Positions 1 to 7,996 of a stretch of DNA of 37,727 bases are shown piece by piece. Position numbers and translations under genes: made by a program. Below the pieces are notes generated by a model, which saw only the letters and a program-made list of their open reading frames with translations, did no database searches and was not told the DNA's origin. Source of the DNA: JAFGMQ01 sp036733345 (lineage in GTDB: Bacteria > Desulfobacterota > DSM-4660 > Desulfatiglandales > Desulfatiglandaceae); contig DAINAR010000030.1 in the NCBI GenBank assembly GCA_036733345.1, positions 1-37,727 on the forward strand, read 5' to 3'. Every line of letters starts with the position of its first letter. Positions within the stretch are counted from its first letter, which is position 1.

Positions 1-2289
1 AAACCCTTTCTCCCTGAACAGTCTCAGGCAGACATCTACCACATCACGATGATAGAGTATACCACTGTTTTTCTCTATTTCCTCAAGGGCCGCCCTAAGG
101 CCGCGGGAAGGCCGGTATGGCCTGTGAGATGCCATTGCCTCAACCACATCGGCAACGCCAATTATCTGAGCCTCAAGAATAATCTGCTCGCCTTTCAGCC
201 CCTGCGGGTATCCGGAACCGTCAAGCCTTTCATGGTGCTGAAGGACAATCTCAGCTGTGGGAGCAGGCAGGTCCACCACCTTCAGTATATCATAACCTGT
301 CCGGGGATGAGCCTTAATAAGCTCCATCTCAATCTCACTCAATCTGCCCGGCTTGACAAGTATTTCCGCTGGCACCGACATCTTGCCTATGTCGTGGATG
401 TTACCTGCAATCCTGATGCTGTCAATCACACCACTCTGCAGACCCAACTCCTGTGCTATTGAACGGGCAAGTCTTGATACCCTCCTCTGATGCCCTGCGG
501 TATAGGGATCCCGTTTCTCCAGCATTGTCGATATGACATCGATGGTTCCGATAAGGTTCTTTCTGAGCTTGGAAGCAGATATCCTCAGGTCCTCCGCAGC
601 CTTTTTCTGTTCCGTAATATCCTCGCTAGTTCCTTCGTATCTAATGATCTTTCCTGCTGCATCCTTGATGACGCGGGCATTGATCGACACCCAGATGATA
701 CCCCCGTCCCTGCTCCTGACCTCTGTCTCGAATTGTCTGGTTTTTCCATCTTTCAGCAGGGTTCTGATATATCTTTTTCCATCTTCTGCTCTAAGGATTA
801 ACTGCTTGTTAATACTTCTGATATCTTTCAGCATCTCCTCCGGGGATGCGAAACCGTGCATTCTCGCCATAGCAGGGTTGAGGCTGATAAACCTGCCCTC
901 AGGTGTGGTCTGAAAAATACCCTCGGCAGCATTCTCGAAGATGGAGCGGTAATTCTCTTCACTCTTTTTAAGGGCCTCCTCGGCGAGCTTCCCCCTTGTG
1001 ATGTCCCTGGCAAAGATGACAATACGGGAGATTTCATTCTCCCCGCTTAAAACAGGATAGGCATAATTTTCATAATAAACACCATTTCTTTCATCCTCAA
1101 AGTGTACAGGGTTGCCTTCGGCAAATACACTGTCGAACTTTTCCTTTCTCAATTTAGCAACTTCATCGGAAAAATTATCATAGAGATATGTGCCCGAAAG
1201 TTCTCCGGCGTTTTTTCCTATCCTCTTTGCGACCGTAATGTTCGCAAGCAGCACTTTGCCTGATCGGTCAATCATAATAAGGCTATCGTGTATGGAGTTT
1301 ATGGCGGCGTACAGGTTTTCTTCGCTTTCCCTCAGTGTCTCCTCGGTCTTTTTTCGAGCTGTTATGTCCTCGATTGTTACCATGTTACGGCCATCCTCGA
1401 ACAACACCGGAATGAAGTTAATAATTTTCTGAGTTCCATCCTTGCATGTTACCATGAAAACACGGGGCCTTTGCTCACCTTTACGTGTTGTCTCCAGATC
1501 ATTTAACCATACAGATATTACCTCATGCCTGTAGGACGGATCAGGATAGGCCATTCTAAACCACTCTTTTCCTGAGGAAATATCTGAAATTTCATACCCG
1601 GTAATCTCGGTGAACTTGGGGTTGATATAGCTGAATTTACCGTCTTTTTCTATCATTACCATACCAAAGGGCGCATTCTCTGTCAGGATATCAAGCTTTT
1701 CTCTTTCCGCTCTGTACTGATCTTCAACCTTTTTACGTTGAATAATGTTCCACATCCCTTCCAGAAGAAGTGAAATATGGGCAGCATCCGATTCTTTGTA
1801 AGGATCTGACTTGTTTGCAAGACCGGCAACGAGTACGACATGGCCATTTTCTATAACGGGGACTGCCATGAAGCGTATGAGGGGGACATGTCCATCGGGA
1901 TAACCTTTTTTATAAGGATTATGGTCTTCATATGTATTTACGATAATGGATTTCTTTTGCCGGATTGCCTCGCCCCATAAACCTGCTTTCTCAATTCGGA
2001 ATACAACAGGCTTGCCGTCAACCGCGCATTGCTCCATTGCCTTGCGGGTCCAGATGTGGGTATCCATGATGGTTTCGTTTTCATTTATAAATCCAACAAA
2101 TGCTAACTGACTCTCGCTGATTTTCTGACATTCCTCCACGACAAAAGCTATGATTTCTTCAAGCGGTACATCAGCCATCTTGTTGAGTTTAAGCAGCACT
2201 TTAAGCCGCGGGTCATGAACCATCTGCAAGGCATCCTGCTTAGAGCCCTTGATAATAATCGTATTTGGTTCTTCATGCTGGTTTGACAT
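1..2289 (-). CDS. GAF-PAS-PAS-PAS-HD-GYP c-di-GMP phosphodiesterase, partial (no stop in window)
   Basis: The minus strand is open from an ATG at 2289 through 763 codons to base 1, with no stop, so the C-terminus lies outside the window. A GGAGAG Shine-Dalgarno sits just upstream (2294-2299). In order I read a GAF-like sensor (residues about 40-190), three PAS domains, each closed by a PAC-like sequence (IEDITARKK near 304, FARDITRGK near 423, SEDITEQKK near 555), and an HD-GYP domain from about 580. The HD-GYP metal motif HDIGK starts at residue 632, and the downstream HPRTGYDIL and DGSGYPQGL motifs are present, so it should hydrolyse cyclic di-GMP. No transmembrane helix or signal peptide is seen, so it is probably cytoplasmic. 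The ligands of the GAF and PAS domains cannot be told from sequence. The family call is firm; only the tail is missing. Confidence 0.93.
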   Translation of the reverse strand, partial: MSNQHEEPNTIIIKGSKQDALQMVHDPRLKVLLKLNKMADVPLEEIIAFVVEECQKISESQLAFVGFINENETIMDTHIWTRKAMEQCAVDGKPVVFRIEKAGLWGEAIRQKKSIIVNTYEDHNPYKKGYPDGHVPLIRFMAVPVIENGHVVLVAGLANKSDPYKESDAAHISLLLEGMWNIIQRKKVEDQYRAEREKLDILTENAPFGMVMIEKDGKFSYINPKFTEITGYEISDISSGKEWFRMAYPDPSYRHEVISVWLNDLETTRKGEQRPRVFMVTCKDGTQKIINFIPVLFEDGRNMVTIEDITARKKTEETLRESEENLYAAINSIHDSLIMIDRSGKVLLANITVAKRIGKNAGELSGTYLYDNFSDEVAKLRKEKFDSVFAEGNPVHFEDERNGVYYENYAYPVLSGENEISRIVIFARDITRGKLAEEALKKSEENYRSIFENAAEGIFQTTPEGRFISLNPAMARMHGFASPEEMLKDIRSINKQLILRAEDGKRYIRTLLKDGKTRQFETEVRSRDGGIIWVSINARVIKDAAGKIIRYEGTSEDITEQKKAAEDLRISASKLRKNLIGTIDVISTMLEKRDPYTAGHQRRVSRLARSIAQELGLQSGVIDSIRIAGNIHDIGKMSVPAEILVKPGRLSEIEMELIKAHPRTGYDILKVVDLPAPTAEIVLQHHERLDGSGYPQGLKGEQIILEAQIIGVADVVEAMASHRPYRPSRGLRAALEEIEKNSGILYHRDVVDVCLRLFREKGF

Positions 2290-2420
2290 CGATCTCTCCG
2301 TTATTTATATCTGGCCAGGTGGAAAATTCTGGAATTCAGAGGGCATGTGCAATAAAACGACGGAAATTTATGATTAAATGCCTCACGGCAACTTAAAAAC
2401 TGTTCCTGCTAATAAATATC

Positions 2421-2984
2421 CTACAGCAACATTGAGCCTTTTTCAAATCCGGCATCAAACAGCCTGAGGTTTATATCCCTGAACCTCTTTGCTGTTATAC
2501 TCTCGATAGTGGTCCTTATCTCCTCATGAGTCAGTGGGCCGTCTCCAAAAGCTGAAAAAAATCCAAGAAGTGCCAGATTCAGAGACATGGGGGCGCCAAG
2601 CTCCATGGCCAGTTTTCCAGCATCGACAGATCGAAATCTGATTTCCTTCTGTTCAAAGAACGGTTTCAGGCCCTCTTTTGGGAATTTTCTTCTGTCTGCG
2701 TTCACATAAAATCCTGCACCTCTGGCGAGAAACGGAAGGTTCCTGTATCCTTCATTCTCCTCCAGGGCGAGAACCAGATGGGCTGTGCCCTCCTGAACCA
2801 GAGATCCTTTGGCATCACCTATCCGCAAATGCGACACCACAGACCCGCCTCTTTGAGCCATCCCGTGTGTCTCGGCGCACATCAGGTTATGTCCCTTGTC
2901 AAGGGCCGCCTGAGCCAGAACCTTTGTCATGAATAGAATACCCTGGCCTCCAAGACCGCAAAGCACGATGTTTGTTGTCTCCAT
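2421..2984 (-). CDS. iorB: indolepyruvate:ferredoxin oxidoreductase, beta subunit
   Basis: This 187-residue protein is the small subunit of the enzyme that oxidatively decarboxylates aryl-pyruvates (from aromatic amino acid breakdown) to aryl-acetyl-CoA, reducing ferredoxin. It belongs to the gamma-domain family of 2-oxoacid:ferredoxin oxidoreductases. The N-terminus carries the glycine-rich GLGGQGILFMTKVLAQAA motif, followed by HGMAQRGGSVVSHLRIG, both typical of IorB. An upstream in-frame ATG at 3044 exists but lies inside iorA. The ATG at 2984 is preferred because it overlaps the iorA stop by one base (TAATG), the usual coupled arrangement, and gives the normal family start METTNIVLCG. It is cytoplasmic and forms a complex with the IorA encoded just upstream. 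Confidence 0.93.
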   Translation of the reverse strand: METTNIVLCGLGGQGILFMTKVLAQAALDKGHNLMCAETHGMAQRGGSVVSHLRIGDAKGSLVQEGTAHLVLALEENEGYRNLPFLARGAGFYVNADRRKFPKEGLKPFFEQKEIRFRSVDAGKLAMELGAPMSLNLALLGFFSAFGDGPLTHEEIRTTIESITAKRFRDINLRLFDAGFEKGSMLL

Positions 2985-4852
2985 TAATGTTCTTTCACCT
3001 CCACTATCGCCTTCTGTGGGCAGACCTGAATACACAGGCCGCAATCAGCGCAGATATGCCTGTTGATATTGACCCTTCCCAGATCATCGTCATAGTAGAG
3101 GGCCGGGCATTCAAAACGTTCCAGGCAGAAATTGCATGAAGTGCAGTCATCCGTCACCTGCACTTTTATTTTTTTTGGAATGGCCTTTTCATGGTTATCG
3201 ATCACGCAGGGATGACGTGAAATGATCGCCGCAATGCCTCCATCCCTTGATTCCGTATATTCAAAAGCCTTTTTTAAAACAGTATTCATACCTTCAAGGT
3301 CATAAGGATCAACCACCTCTATATACTCCACACCGCAGCCGCTGACTATCCGCTCGAGAGATATAGACTTTGCCTCACTTCCGTCAGCCCGTATCCCGAT
3401 TCCCGGCGTGGGCTGCATGCCCGTCATTGCAGTAACCTCATTGTCCAGGATCACCAGAACGAATCGCGCATTATTATACACTGCATTCAAAAGGCCTGCT
3501 GTCCCTGAATGAAAAAATGTCGAATCCCCTATTGTCGCTACAATTGGCTGTTTCTTTCCATCCTGCTCAAATGAATGGTAAAAGCCCGAGGCCATGGTAA
3601 TGGCCGCTCCCATATCCAGGCATGTATCAACCCCGCCAAGGTTAAGGCCCAGGGTGTAGCAGCCTATATCGGATGTGAATATGGCCTTTGGGATAGCCTT
3701 GCGGATAGCGTAAAAAGAAGCCCTGTGAGGACATCCCGGGCACAGGCTGGGCCTTCTCACCGGAAGTTCAAGGTTCTTCACAAGTTCCCTGACAGCAATG
3801 TCTTCTTCTCTCTTAAATGGATTAAGGCCAAGTTCCTTTAAAACCCTGTTTACGACTCCGTATACCACCTCCGGAACAAGCTCTCCCTGCTCCGGCACAT
3901 GACCGGTCAGTCTGCCCAGGACCCTGTTTCTGTCCCTTAACAGGTACTCTATCAGGGTATCGGTCTCTTCGATTACGAGCAGCCTGTCGCAGGCCGATGC
4001 AAACTCGTCGGCCAGTGCATCCGGAAAAGGGAAAGGCGTGCCGATTTTCAGCAGGGGAATATCATTCCTTCCCTCTTCCGCAAGGATGTCCCTGATCACC
4101 GCACTGGGAACCCCTCCTGCAACGATACCCAGGGCATAATGCCTGTCATGCTCAAGGTTGTGGAAATTAAAGTGATTTGCAGATGAGAACCTTTCACCGA
4201 TCTCTTTAAGTTTACGGTTCAGCTCTCCGTGAAGCATAAGCCTGAATTTTGGTGTAGCAGCCCATCTCGAAGGATTCTTTTCAAAAGAGGCCTTTTGCTC
4301 ACCTGTTTTGATCGGCTCGGGGCTGATATTCTGTCTTGCATGACATACTCGGATTGCAGGCCTTAAGACAACAGGGATCTGAAATTCTTCGGACAGATCC
4401 ATACCGAATTTTACCATCTCCCTTGCTTCCTGCGGGTCACCCGGATCAAGGACCGGAACCTTCGCCAGCCTTGCCATGAATCGGGTATCCTGTTCAGTCT
4501 GTGAGGAATGCGGCCCTGGATCATCACATGATATGATCAAAAGCCCTCCGATATTGCCTATATAGGCCGCGCTCATAAGGCTGTCAGCCGCTACATTTAA
4601 TCCCACCTGTTTCATACAGCATGCAGAGCGCTTGCCTGCAACTGCCGCGGCAAAGGCATTGTCAAGGGCCACCTTTTCGTTGGTAGACCATTCAGTGTAT
4701 GTATTCAAACCCTCAGCCTTTACTCTGCTTATTACCTCAGGCAGGATTTCAGAGCTTGGTGTCCCGGGATAGGATGTTACCATCTGGCATCCGGATTCTA
4801 CCAATCCCAGGGCAATAGCACCGTTTCCCAGCATGATTTCTTCGTGTTCCAT
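2984..4852 (-). CDS. iorA: indolepyruvate:ferredoxin oxidoreductase, alpha subunit
   Basis: At 622 residues this is the usual IorA length. The N-terminal pyrimidine-binding half begins MLGNGAIALGLVESG and includes SYPGTPSSEI. The thiamine diphosphate-binding core has SLCPGCPHR, then TIGDSTFFHSG with VILDN downstream (Mg-TPP motif). The C-terminal ferredoxin domain carries CTSCNFCLERFECPA and CADCGLCIQVCP, enough cysteines for two [4Fe-4S] clusters. The enzyme converts indolepyruvate and related aryl-pyruvates to aryl-acetyl-CoA and reduced ferredoxin. In anaerobes it is used in aromatic amino acid fermentation or, in reverse, synthesis. The ATG at 4852 has a GGAG eight bases upstream. It is the first gene of a two-gene operon with iorB. 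Confidence 0.95.
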   Translation of the reverse strand: MEHEEIMLGNGAIALGLVESGCQMVTSYPGTPSSEILPEVISRVKAEGLNTYTEWSTNEKVALDNAFAAAVAGKRSACCMKQVGLNVAADSLMSAAYIGNIGGLLIISCDDPGPHSSQTEQDTRFMARLAKVPVLDPGDPQEAREMVKFGMDLSEEFQIPVVLRPAIRVCHARQNISPEPIKTGEQKASFEKNPSRWAATPKFRLMLHGELNRKLKEIGERFSSANHFNFHNLEHDRHYALGIVAGGVPSAVIRDILAEEGRNDIPLLKIGTPFPFPDALADEFASACDRLLVIEETDTLIEYLLRDRNRVLGRLTGHVPEQGELVPEVVYGVVNRVLKELGLNPFKREEDIAVRELVKNLELPVRRPSLCPGCPHRASFYAIRKAIPKAIFTSDIGCYTLGLNLGGVDTCLDMGAAITMASGFYHSFEQDGKKQPIVATIGDSTFFHSGTAGLLNAVYNNARFVLVILDNEVTAMTGMQPTPGIGIRADGSEAKSISLERIVSGCGVEYIEVVDPYDLEGMNTVLKKAFEYTESRDGGIAAIISRHPCVIDNHEKAIPKKIKVQVTDDCTSCNFCLERFECPALYYDDDLGRVNINRHICADCGLCIQVCPQKAIVEVKEH

Positions 4853-5333
4853 ATGGATATCTCCAGCGGATTGAACAATAAATAAGATTGTGAGTGATCG
4901 GTTATTGGTTATTGGTTATCGGTTATTGGTTATCAGTCAGTGACCATTACCCATAACCCGGGTTTGGTATCCTTGTAAAGTTTTTAAAAAGTACAGTATA
5001 CAAGTTAAATTCTGTCTTGAAAAGTTAAAATAAGAAAAAACCATGAATCCCGCATATGATAGATTTTTGAGTGGCATGCTGTTAAATAACTTTAAAACTT
5101 TTGATGAAAATATGATTTTGCTGATTATTAAAGAGTGTTGCATTAATAGATCCAAAGCAGCGTCGCTACCTGTATAGAACACATCCCCATCACATCACCA
5201 ATGTCATAAATAATCATGCTTGACACAGATTTCTTACTGTTTTACCGTGTTTTTATGGTCAAAATAATAATATAATTTCAGATATATTGACTTATCAAAA
5301 ATTTCATCACAATATTATTGACTGGAGAGCATA
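4853..5333. other. 481-bp intergenic region between divergent iorAB and cupin operons
   Basis: The region separates two divergently read operons, so it should hold both promoters. A TTGACA hexamer at 5220-5225 (plus) is a possible -35, but I see no convincing -10 at the right spacing. The cupin start at 5334 has GGAG seven bases upstream. A heptamer repeat lies close to iorA (listed separately). An open frame on the minus strand (4937-5182) has no ribosome site and no recognisable domain and is not counted as a gene. Confidence 0.6.
4900..4934. repeat. five tandem copies of a 7-bp unit GGTTATT/C
   Basis: Read on the plus strand the units are GGTTATT, GGTTATT, GGTTATC, GGTTATT, GGTTATC without gaps. 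The array lies about 50 bp upstream of the iorA start codon, in the likely iorAB promoter or leader. Copy number may vary by slippage. A related inverted stretch, ATTACCCATAACC, follows at about 4947. Confidence 0.9.
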
Positions 5334-5651
5334 ATGGATCAAAAGCCGGTTGCCCAAAATATGGTTGCCCTCATCAGCTATCAGGAAACATCAGTGGTAA
5401 GCAAGACCCTGCTTGACAAGAAAACAGGAACAGTCACACTGTTTGCCTTTGACAAAGGACAGGGATTGAGCGAACACACTGCTCCCTTTGACGCAATGGT
5501 CACTGTGCTTGACGGGAAGGCTGAGATTACGATTGCCGGAAACCCTGTTTTAGTGAAGCAGGGCGAAATGCTTGTAATGCCGGCCAACCAGCCTCATACA
5601 CTGAAGGCAGTCGAACGATTCAAGATGATGCTTATAATGATAAGGTCGTAG
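5334..5651 (+). CDS. small cupin-domain protein
   Basis: This 105-residue protein is a single cupin_2 barrel. The first cupin motif is recognisable around SEHTAPFDAMVTVLDGKAEI and the second around EMLVMPANQPHTLKA. Metal-ligand candidates are the histidine in SEHTAP and the histidine in QPHTL. No signal peptide is seen, so it should be cytoplasmic. It starts at an ATG with GGAG seven bases upstream and ends one base before the next gene, so it is the first gene of a three-gene operon with an exported ferredoxin and a membrane protein. The role is unknown. Its tight linkage suggests a sensor or assembly factor for that redox pair, which is inference only. Confidence 0.85.
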   Translation: MDQKPVAQNMVALISYQETSVVSKTLLDKKTGTVTLFAFDKGQGLSEHTAPFDAMVTVLDGKAEITIAGNPVLVKQGEMLVMPANQPHTLKAVERFKMMLIMIRS

Positions 5652-5652
5652 C

Positions 5653-6606
5653 ATGATTTCCAAACAGATTTCACGACGGTCTTTTCTTAAGGGAGGCTTT
5701 GCGGGAGCTGCCGCCCTGGGAATATCCCGTCTTCCAGTGCCCGCATCAGTAAAAGGTGCTGACCCTAAAGAACTGGCAACGCTGATCGACATCAGAAAGT
5801 GCATTGGTTGCGAAGCCTGTGTAGAGGCCTGCCAGGAAACAAACGCATCCAAATTTCCCGAACCCGTGAAACCCTTCCCAAAGATGTTTCCCGAACGCGT
5901 CAAGGCCGAAGACTGGTCGGACAAACGGGATGTTAGCAGCCGCCTTACCCCTTACAACTGGGTGTTCATTCAGGAGGCCTCAGTAAAAGAAAACGGGCAT
6001 AAGGAAACTTATACCTTCCCACGGCGTTGCATGCACTGTCAGAACCCTCCGTGTGCAGACCTTTGTCCCTGGGGTGCAGCTCGAAAACTCAAAAACGGAA
6101 TTACGAGAATTGATTCACATCTCTGTCTGGGTGGTCAGAAATGTAAGGTCGTATGTCCCTGGCATATCCCTGAAAGGCAGACCGGTGTTGGGCTGTACCT
6201 GGATGTAATGCCCTCCTTTGCAGGGAATGGAGTGATGTTCAAATGCGACCGCTGTTATGACAGGATTGAAAAGGGACTCCTGCCTGCCTGTATAGAGGCA
6301 TGCCCCGAAAATGTCCAGACTATCGGGCCAAGAGAAGAAATCCTTAAAGAGGCCCACAGGATAGCCGCCGAAATTAACGGATATATTTACGGAGAAAAAG
6401 AAAACGGAGGGACCAATACAATATATGTCTCACCCGTACCCTTCGACAAACTCAACGAGGCCGTAGAAAAGGGACCGGGGAGACCTCATTTTAAACCGGT
6501 TGAGGACGCCATGGCCAATGCCGATAATCTGGCAAAGGCCATGATAATTGCTCCGGTTGTTGGAATAGCTGCGGCTATAGTGCGTTTCTTAAGGATTTCC
6601 AAATGA
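5653..6606 (+). CDS. Tat-exported HybA-like ferredoxin with C-terminal membrane anchor
   Basis: This 317-residue protein is an electron-transfer subunit of the HybA/DsrO/NrfC type. The N-terminus has a twin-arginine signal (SRRSFLKG, R8-R9, then a hydrophobic stretch), so the folded protein should be exported to the periplasm. Four cysteine groups are visible: C50/53/56/60, C126/129/134/138, C158/164/168 and C198/201/213/217. The third group reads CLGGQKCKVVCP: glycine 161 stands where the second cysteine of CX2CX2CX3C is expected, so that site may hold a [3Fe-4S] cluster or none. A hydrophobic helix (about 296-313) ends the protein, as in HybA, and would tether it to the membrane. It sits between a cupin gene and a small membrane protein gene that should be its quinone-side partner. 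No molybdopterin or hydrogenase catalytic subunit is nearby. Confidence 0.9.
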   Translation: MISKQISRRSFLKGGFAGAAALGISRLPVPASVKGADPKELATLIDIRKCIGCEACVEACQETNASKFPEPVKPFPKMFPERVKAEDWSDKRDVSSRLTPYNWVFIQEASVKENGHKETYTFPRRCMHCQNPPCADLCPWGAARKLKNGITRIDSHLCLGGQKCKVVCPWHIPERQTGVGLYLDVMPSFAGNGVMFKCDRCYDRIEKGLLPACIEACPENVQTIGPREEILKEAHRIAAEINGYIYGEKENGGTNTIYVSPVPFDKLNEAVEKGPGRPHFKPVEDAMANADNLAKAMIIAPVVGIAAAIVRFLRISK

Positions 6607-6649
6607 GCCGGGTGTTCTTCAAACAGCAAAAACCAAAGGAGTGAGACAG

Positions 6650-7144
6650 ATGCGTGCTGGACCAACGCCTAAACCATCCTTTGAAAGCAGAATTCTGCAG
6701 AAAGTTTATGTACTGCTCATTTTCTTTATGGGTCTGACAGGATTTGCCCAGATGCCCATCTTCAAGCGGTACTACATCGCTGATATCCCCGGCCTTGGGT
6801 GGCTGGCTGATTTTTATTTTACACATACTCTTCACTATATTGGAGCCATTGCTCTCCTGGGTCTTTTTGCATACTATGCGGTGCTGTACCTCATGCAGGG
6901 AAGGAAAATTCACCGACTGACGGCCGCTGCCTATGTCCGAATTGTAATCATATCATGTATTGTAGCCACAGGTATCATCAGGGTTCTTAAAAATCTGCCT
7001 GATGTAACGTTTTCTCCCCGGTTTACCCAGTTTGTGGATCTTGCCCACCTGGGATCCATGCTTATTTTAATGATTGTGGCTCTTCTATTTCTCATCTTTA
7101 AAAAGGGTTGGACCGTTGAGCGCCGATATACTGGGTATCTATAA
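6650..7144 (+). CDS. four-helix membrane protein, probable cytochrome b-type partner of the ferredoxin
   Basis: The product has 164 residues and about four hydrophobic segments (VYVLLIFFMGLTGF, YIGAIALLGLFAYYAVL, IVIISCIVATGIIRV, LGSMLILMIVALLFLIF). Histidines within or next to helices (THTLHYIG, DLAHLGSM) could be haem ligands, as in the di-haem FdhI-type cytochrome b subunits. The layout supports a quinone-linked membrane partner for the HybA-like protein upstream. The ATG at 6650 is chosen because AGGAG (6636-6640) is nine bases upstream; a GTG at 6641 directly abuts that site and is less likely. Haem binding is inferred from histidine placement and is not certain. Confidence 0.75.
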   Translation: MRAGPTPKPSFESRILQKVYVLLIFFMGLTGFAQMPIFKRYYIADIPGLGWLADFYFTHTLHYIGAIALLGLFAYYAVLYLMQGRKIHRLTAAAYVRIVIISCIVATGIIRVLKNLPDVTFSPRFTQFVDLAHLGSMLILMIVALLFLIFKKGWTVERRYTGYL

Positions 7145-7276
7145 TGTACCGCCCTGTAAAATTCTCCTATATATGGATCAGATACTATTAAATTGATTTT
7201 TGGTGTAACCTGATACAGAAAAAAGCTTATACAATTTTCACACATTTGATAAACCAGTAACAGGGAGTCAGGAACT

Positions 7277-7843
7277 ATGAATAAAATCAAAATTGATAGC
7301 AGTGTCGTTTTTTTATATCCAATGCCTACAGTACTGGTAGGCTCTATTGTTAATGGGAAGGCAAATTTTCTGGCCGCAGGCTGGATTTCAAGGGTTAACC
7401 TGAAACCGCCTCTGTTTGGAATAGCATTAGCACCTCATTATACAAATAAAGGTATTGAAGAAAACAGGGAATTCAGCATTAACATTCCTGATGTTTCCTT
7501 ACTGGAGCAGACTGATTACTGCGGGATGATTTCGGGCAGTAAGATAGACAAATCACATGTCTTTGATATTTTTTATGGTGATCTTAAAAAATGCCCCCTT
7601 ATTGCAGAATGTCCTGTTTGCATATCCTGTGACTTATACGATGCAGTAAAGTTTCCTTCAAATACTCTTTACATAGGAGAGGCAAAAGAGGTCTTTACTG
7701 AAGAAAGATATATAACCGACGGCAAGCCGGATGTAAAAAAAATAAATCCGTTTATGCTGACAATGCCTGACAATAACTACTGGTCTGTTGGTGAAAATAT
7801 CGGCAAGGCATGGAATGCAGGCAAAAACCTGAAGAAAAAATGA
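7277..7843 (+). CDS. flavin reductase-like / flavoredoxin-like FMN-binding protein
   Basis: This 188-residue protein has the FMN-binding split-barrel fold of the flavin reductase family. The pattern is VVFLYPMPTVLVGSIVNGK, then NFLAAGWISRVNLKPPLFGI, then the EFSINIP segment with its turn at DYCGMISGS. Length and pattern match flavoredoxin and related proteins of sulfate reducers, which bind FMN and pass electrons in the cytoplasm. The exact donor and acceptor are not readable. The start ATG follows AGGGAG about ten bases upstream. It is about 130 bp from the preceding redox cassette and is followed by two hairpins, so it may be transcribed alone. Confidence 0.85.
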   Translation: MNKIKIDSSVVFLYPMPTVLVGSIVNGKANFLAAGWISRVNLKPPLFGIALAPHYTNKGIEENREFSINIPDVSLLEQTDYCGMISGSKIDKSHVFDIFYGDLKKCPLIAECPVCISCDLYDAVKFPSNTLYIGEAKEVFTEERYITDGKPDVKKINPFMLTMPDNNYWSVGENIGKAWNAGKNLKKK

Positions 7844-7862
7844 CAACTTAAGATGAACTCTC

Positions 7863-7892
7863 CAGTGGGGATAGATATGTTTATACCCACTG
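7863..7892. other. hairpin after the flavoredoxin-like gene
   Basis: CAGTGGG (7863-7869) pairs perfectly with CCCACTG (7886-7892) around a 16-base loop. There is no uridine tract after it. It precedes a longer hairpin by 12 bases, and the two may act together as an mRNA 3' end. Confidence 0.5.
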
Positions 7893-7904
7893 TAATATAA
7901 ACTA

Positions 7905-7944
7905 AACAGCCTTTATCAACCAAAACATTATTTTAAAGGCTGTT
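7905..7944 (+). terminator. probable transcription terminator hairpin
   Basis: AACAGCCTTTA (7905-7915) pairs without mismatch with TAAAGGCTGTT (7934-7944) around an 18-base loop. It lies downstream of the flavoredoxin-like gene and before the sensor kinase gene. The following bases are only weakly T-rich, so efficiency is uncertain. Confidence 0.6.
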
Positions 7945-7996
7945 GTCCTTATCGGGATGGATAGATTTATCCACCAAACCTGTATAGAGATCTGGC

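Noticed and set aside
49..1506. Several plus-strand open frames of 60-140 codons at the left of the window
   Set aside because: They lie antisense to the continuous 763-codon HD-GYP gene and show no family features.
4937..5182. 81-codon minus-strand open frame in the iorAB-cupin intergenic region
   Set aside because: No Shine-Dalgarno, no recognisable domain, AT-rich composition, and it lies where promoters are expected.
6641..6650. GTG start for the membrane cytochrome-like gene
   Set aside because: It directly abuts the AGGAG; the ATG nine bases on has proper spacing.
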